Source: Clostridium sp. OF09-36 (GTDB taxonomy: Bacteria; Bacillota; Clostridia; Lachnospirales; Lachnospiraceae). From it: 55,206 bases of DNA. The stretch lies in contig NZ_QUMD01000023.1 in the NCBI RefSeq assembly GCF_003481985.1, forward strand, positions 1 through 55,206. The letters run 5' to 3'. The notes below the pieces were generated by a model. It was given only the letters and a program-made list of their open reading frames with translations. It did not search any database and was not told the DNA's origin. Shown here piece by piece: positions 52,371 to 55,206 of the stretch; positions within the stretch are counted from its first letter, which is position 1; every line of letters starts with the position of its first letter. The position numbers and the translations under genes were made by a program.

Positions 52371-53183
52371 TCAGTGGTTGCAAACAAAGTCCGCCACTTC
52401 TTTGTTGAATTTATCTGCTTCGTCCCAGAAAAGCATATGCCCGGAATCCTCGAAGAATACAGTCTTGGCTCCCGGAATGTTTTCGCCAACCCAGGCACTA
52501 CCATGCCAGTCGAAAATGTTACTCTTTTTGGCAACACAGACAAGGGTAGGCAGGTTGATGTGCGGGATAAAGTCGCGCCAATCCAAATTTGTATGATCAC
52601 GCATAATTTCAATGCGTGCATAAGGCGGGCACTTATTGGCTTCGGCTGCCAGCATCTTGGCATCTTCTGGATCCGGTGTATGATTTAAGCATCCAGTGAT
52701 CAGTCCAGCTGCAGAGCCTTCTGGATCCGCTTGAATTCCACAGCACAATCTGATAAATGACTCAACATCATAGCAACCTTTCTGTCCCCATTGCCAATCA
52801 GGTCCGATATACTGAGCAGGAGACTGGTCCACGCAAATCAGTCCGCTTAGTCTATCGTTTCCAAAAAGTTCGATGTAGCTCCACCAAATTGATGCGCCCA
52901 TGGACCAGCCAAGTCCAGTAACATCTTTGATATCCAGATAGTCCAGCAGATTCTTCACATCCATGGCATACCGAGAAATTCTATGGCTGTGCAGAACTTT
53001 TTCGGACTCTCCGTGTGCGCGAAGATCCATGGTGATCACCTTACAGGATTTTGCCAGTTCATCAACATTCTTTTTCCAGAATTTTGTCGAGCATGTCCAG
53101 CCCGGCAGCATCAGCAGCGGTCTTCCTTCTCCTTTAATGTCATAATAGATTTCCACGTTGTCATTTGTTTTAAATGTGCTCAT
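52371..53183 (-). CDS. alpha/beta hydrolase
   Basis: A 270-residue hydrolase of the alpha/beta fold. Oxyanion-hole region MLPGWTCSTKFW, nucleophile elbow GLGWSMGAS (Ser near 95), acid region NIFDWHGSAW and catalytic His in EDSGHMLFWDE are visible. There is no signal peptide. The substrate is not predictable from sequence; esterase or haloperoxidase-like relatives are plausible. RBS AGGAGG lies before the ATG. Confidence 0.9.
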   Translation of the reverse strand: MSTFKTNDNVEIYYDIKGEGRPLLMLPGWTCSTKFWKKNVDELAKSCKVITMDLRAHGESEKVLHSHRISRYAMDVKNLLDYLDIKDVTGLGWSMGASIWWSYIELFGNDRLSGLICVDQSPAQYIGPDWQWGQKGCYDVESFIRLCCGIQADPEGSAAGLITGCLNHTPDPEDAKMLAAEANKCPPYARIEIMRDHTNLDWRDFIPHINLPTLVCVAKKSNIFDWHGSAWVGENIPGAKTVFFEDSGHMLFWDEADKFNKEVADFVCNH

Positions 53184-53234
53184 ATAGTAAACCCTCCTTT
53201 ACCATAAGCAAACGCTACAATTCAGCTACCATCA

Positions 53235-53254
53235 TTGTATCACAATTAATACAA
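53235..53254. promoter_or_regulatory. inverted repeat upstream of the hydrolase
   Basis: TTGTAT and ATACAA face each other across 8 bp, about 52 bp before the hydrolase start. TACAAT on the minus strand could be the -10 box. The rest of 53255-53440 is AT-rich with no gene seen. Confidence 0.4.
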
Positions 53255-53440
53255 ACCAGAACGAAAGAATCTATTAAATTTACTAATCACCTACAAAAAT
53301 ATAGTATTTTACCTATACCGAAATTTCAGTAAATCAATGTAAAAATGAATATTTTACATTGAATCACTTCAAACTCCCCAAATCGATTTATTTTCTATCC
53401 CATTCTCCATCATATATATTAGAAAGGATGGTGTATAACT

Positions 53441-53649
53441 ATGGCAGAAAGATTATATTAAAAGGATGGTTCTCTGCAAGGCTCAAACTTCAACAAGGAG
53501 ATGCAGAGGACATTGAAAATGGAACTGGTTTTATCCGTGAAGAAGAGAAGGGTTTGGACTTTTCTGCTACACTTGGTGATGATTTCAAAATTGCAAAAGA
53601 CAAAGAGACACAAAAAGAGTGTGTTGAAATCAAGTTGCAGGGCACTTAG
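53441..53649 (+). pseudogene. small unknown protein, one probable frameshift
   Basis: ATG at 53441 follows AGAAAGGATGG but the frame stops after MAERLY. One base added near 53451 would continue as MAER-x-ILKGWFSARLKLQQGD and then EDIENGTGFIREEEKGLDF to KLQGT, a plausible 69-residue acidic protein. The missing base fits the other one-base losses in the window. I do not recognise the family. Confidence 0.45.
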
Positions 53650-53695
53650 TTGCTGCTTAGGAACAGATACTTTTGAATACACAATAAAAACAATC

Positions 53696-53732
53696 AAAAA
53701 AGCAATCGTAAAAAAAATACGATTGCTTTTTT
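53696..53732 (+). terminator. strong intrinsic terminator
   Basis: AAAAAAGCAATCGTA pairs perfectly with TACGATTGCTTTTTT (15 bp) across a 7-A loop. Confidence 0.88.
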
Positions 53733-53784
53733 GCGTATTTCTGCATATAATATATTCAATAAGACAGAAATGGAGGCGATTGGT

Positions 53785-55038
53785 ATGCGTGAAACAAGAA
53801 TATTAGAGTTCAAGGAAACAATCACGAACACATTTTTAAAAACAGTCAGTGCCTTTTCAAATTATGACGGAGGAACCGTCCTTTTTGGTATAGATGATGA
53901 TGGAAATATAAAAGGTTTGCCGGATGTAAAGCAAGCATGTTTGGATATTGAAAACAAAATCAATGACAGCATTACACCGCAGCCGGACTATACGCTTGAG
54001 ATAAAGAATAATGACCAGACGATAAAACTTACTGTGAAAAGCGGACTTCAGAAGCCATATCTATATAAATCGAAAGCATACAAGCGGAATGATACAGCAA
54101 CGATAGAAGTAGACACTCTGGAGTTTTCAAGGCTCGTACTGGATGGGAAAAATATTCGATTTGAAGAATTGCCTTGCAAAGATCAGGAACTGTCTTTTGA
54201 AATTTTACATCGTAAACTGAAAGAAACTGTCCGGATTGAAAATTTTGACAAGGACACGCTGAAGACATTGAACCTGTATAACGATGGAAATGGATTCAAT
54301 AATGCAGCAGGGCTTTTGGCAGATAAAAATCATTTTCCCGGAATTGATATTGTCAAATTCGGAGAAAACATCAGCATCATTCAAAAGAGATCAACCTTTG
54401 AAAATGTATCGGTTTTAGAGGTATATGAAAAGGCAATCGAGGTATTCAGAGACTATTATCAATACGAAGTAATACAAGGTGCTGATCGAAAGAAGATGGA
54501 GAAAATACCGGAAGCAGCTTTCCGAGAAGCAATCGCCAATGCTCTGATTCATAGGGTATGGGATGTGGATTCGCAAATCAGAGTTTCGATGTTCGATGAT
54601 CGAATCGAAATTGTTTCTCCTGGTGGGTTGCCGTCTGGAATAACGGAAGAAGAATATTTGGCAGGAAAACTTTCTGTGTTAAGAAATAGAAATCTTGCCA
54701 ATGTATTTTACAGATTAGGATTCGTAGAGATATTCGGAACGGGAATCACAAGAATAAAACAACTGTATGCAGAAGGCTTGATAAAACCGGATTTTGAAGT
54801 TTCAGAAAATGCCATAAAAATTGTACTTCCGATATTTGAAAAAAATGCTGATTTAACGGAAGACGAAATAGTGATTTATAAGCTTTTGAGCAAGACGATG
54901 CTGAAGCCAATCAGCGAAGTTGCACCGTATGTTCCTTTTGGCAAATCAAAGACAACAAAGCTACTGAAAGAAATGTGTCAAAAGGGCGTGATTACAGTGG
55001 AAGGCAAAGGCAAAGGCACAAAATATATCATTAGTTAA
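53785..55038 (+). CDS. AlbA_2 / Schlafen-like ATP-binding regulator
   Basis: A 417-residue protein. N-terminal AlbA_2 domain at about 1-115 (ETRILEFKETITNTFLKTVS, NYDGGTVLFGIDDDGNIKGL, KPYLYKSKAYKRNDTATIEV). The middle part has the RecG-like C-terminal ATP-binding region (IPEAAFREAIANALIHRVWD, VSPGGLPSGI, RNRNLANVFYRLGFVEIFGT). A winged helix closes it (KPISEVAPYVPFGKSKTTKL). Usually called a putative DNA-binding transcriptional regulator. The start is ATG 53785 because GGAGG lies 8 bases upstream; an ATG at 53770 is upstream of that RBS. Confidence 0.88.
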   Translation: MRETRILEFKETITNTFLKTVSAFSNYDGGTVLFGIDDDGNIKGLPDVKQACLDIENKINDSITPQPDYTLEIKNNDQTIKLTVKSGLQKPYLYKSKAYKRNDTATIEVDTLEFSRLVLDGKNIRFEELPCKDQELSFEILHRKLKETVRIENFDKDTLKTLNLYNDGNGFNNAAGLLADKNHFPGIDIVKFGENISIIQKRSTFENVSVLEVYEKAIEVFRDYYQYEVIQGADRKKMEKIPEAAFREAIANALIHRVWDVDSQIRVSMFDDRIEIVSPGGLPSGITEEEYLAGKLSVLRNRNLANVFYRLGFVEIFGTGITRIKQLYAEGLIKPDFEVSENAIKIVLPIFEKNADLTEDEIVIYKLLSKTMLKPISEVAPYVPFGKSKTTKLLKEMCQKGVITVEGKGKGTKYIIS

Positions 55039-55055
55039 GATTTAACGTAACACTG

Positions 55056-55099
55056 CAAGAATTCTCCCATCCTCTTCAGGTGGTGGGATGAATTGCTTG
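55056..55099. other. IS200/IS605-like end hairpin
   Basis: CAAGAATTCTCCCA pairs with TGGGATGAATTGCTTG, with two one-base bulges, closing on CCTCTTCAGGTGG. Such hairpins form the ends of IS200/IS605 elements and TnpB guide RNAs. No tnpA or tnpB is seen here, so it may be an end of an element lying to the right, or a relic. The final ~100 bases hold no gene. Confidence 0.4.
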
Positions 55100-55206
55100 C
55101 TTTTGATTCCTGATATGCAATAACTGGCATGATTCGATAGTGCACATATCTGTGCTGGCAGAAAAAGAACATACATTCGATAAGAATATAGACATATAGA
55201 GCAATA

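Noticed and set aside
1..55206. CRISPR arrays, tRNA or rRNA genes
   Set aside because: No regularly spaced repeats and no tRNA- or rRNA-like sequence were found on either strand.

Overview
The window looks like the chromosome of a gut-type, low-GC Firmicute (Clostridia, Lachnospiraceae/Ruminococcaceae-like). The flanks are AT-rich. Between about 756 and 49967 sits a GC-richer integrative and conjugative element (ICE) whose gene set matches the Tn1549 / C. difficile CTn family: int-xis, MobC plus MOBP relaxase, VirB4, PrgI, VirB6, Maff2, VirD4, PcfB, CHAP hydrolase, topoisomerase III and DUF4315/4366 proteins. All identifications are by reading the proteins; nothing was searched.

The ICE has split an MmeI-like restriction-modification methyltransferase gene. 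Motif I and the NPPF motif lie left of the element, the C-terminal 380 residues lie right of it, and joining the two 9-bp copies of ATAAAAAAT restores one reading frame. The same gene is also cut at the window's left edge by the 3' end of a group II intron. Right of the ICE come the methyltransferase C-terminus, a translationally coupled unknown gene, an alpha/beta hydrolase, a small frameshifted gene and an AlbA_2 (Schlafen-like) regulator.

Two further mobile elements are nested in the ICE, each inside a conjugation gene. IME-B (25830-36534) interrupts maff2 at the codons for MKQLMA. IME-C (38576-47106) interrupts the coupling-protein gene virD4 after GSARW. Each has its own large serine recombinase, MOBQ-type relaxase, DUF3847 protein, replication genes and an oriT-like region whose nick motif resembles TAAGTGCGCCCT. 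IME-B carries an MGMT-like protein, an MBL-fold hydrolase, an NTF2-like protein and regulators. IME-C carries an ECF sigma / DUF4179 anti-sigma pair. Precise excision of either would rebuild its host gene; while in place, the ICE probably cannot conjugate unless another copy complements it.

ICE cargo near the left end (4121-7925) is an SdpR/SdpI-type immunity operon with a DUF1648 protein, an ABC transporter and a Cys-rich KTR protein. Three matching 24-bp palindromes mark probable SdpR operators. The ICE also encodes an ArdA-like/ArdC-like antirestriction fusion and a solitary DNA methylase, fitting an element that must survive restriction.

About eleven otherwise intact genes or gene segments are broken by single-base deletions, mostly one base lost from a short G/C run. 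This uniform pattern suggests base-calling error at least as much as true decay, so 'pseudogene' calls of this kind are provisional.
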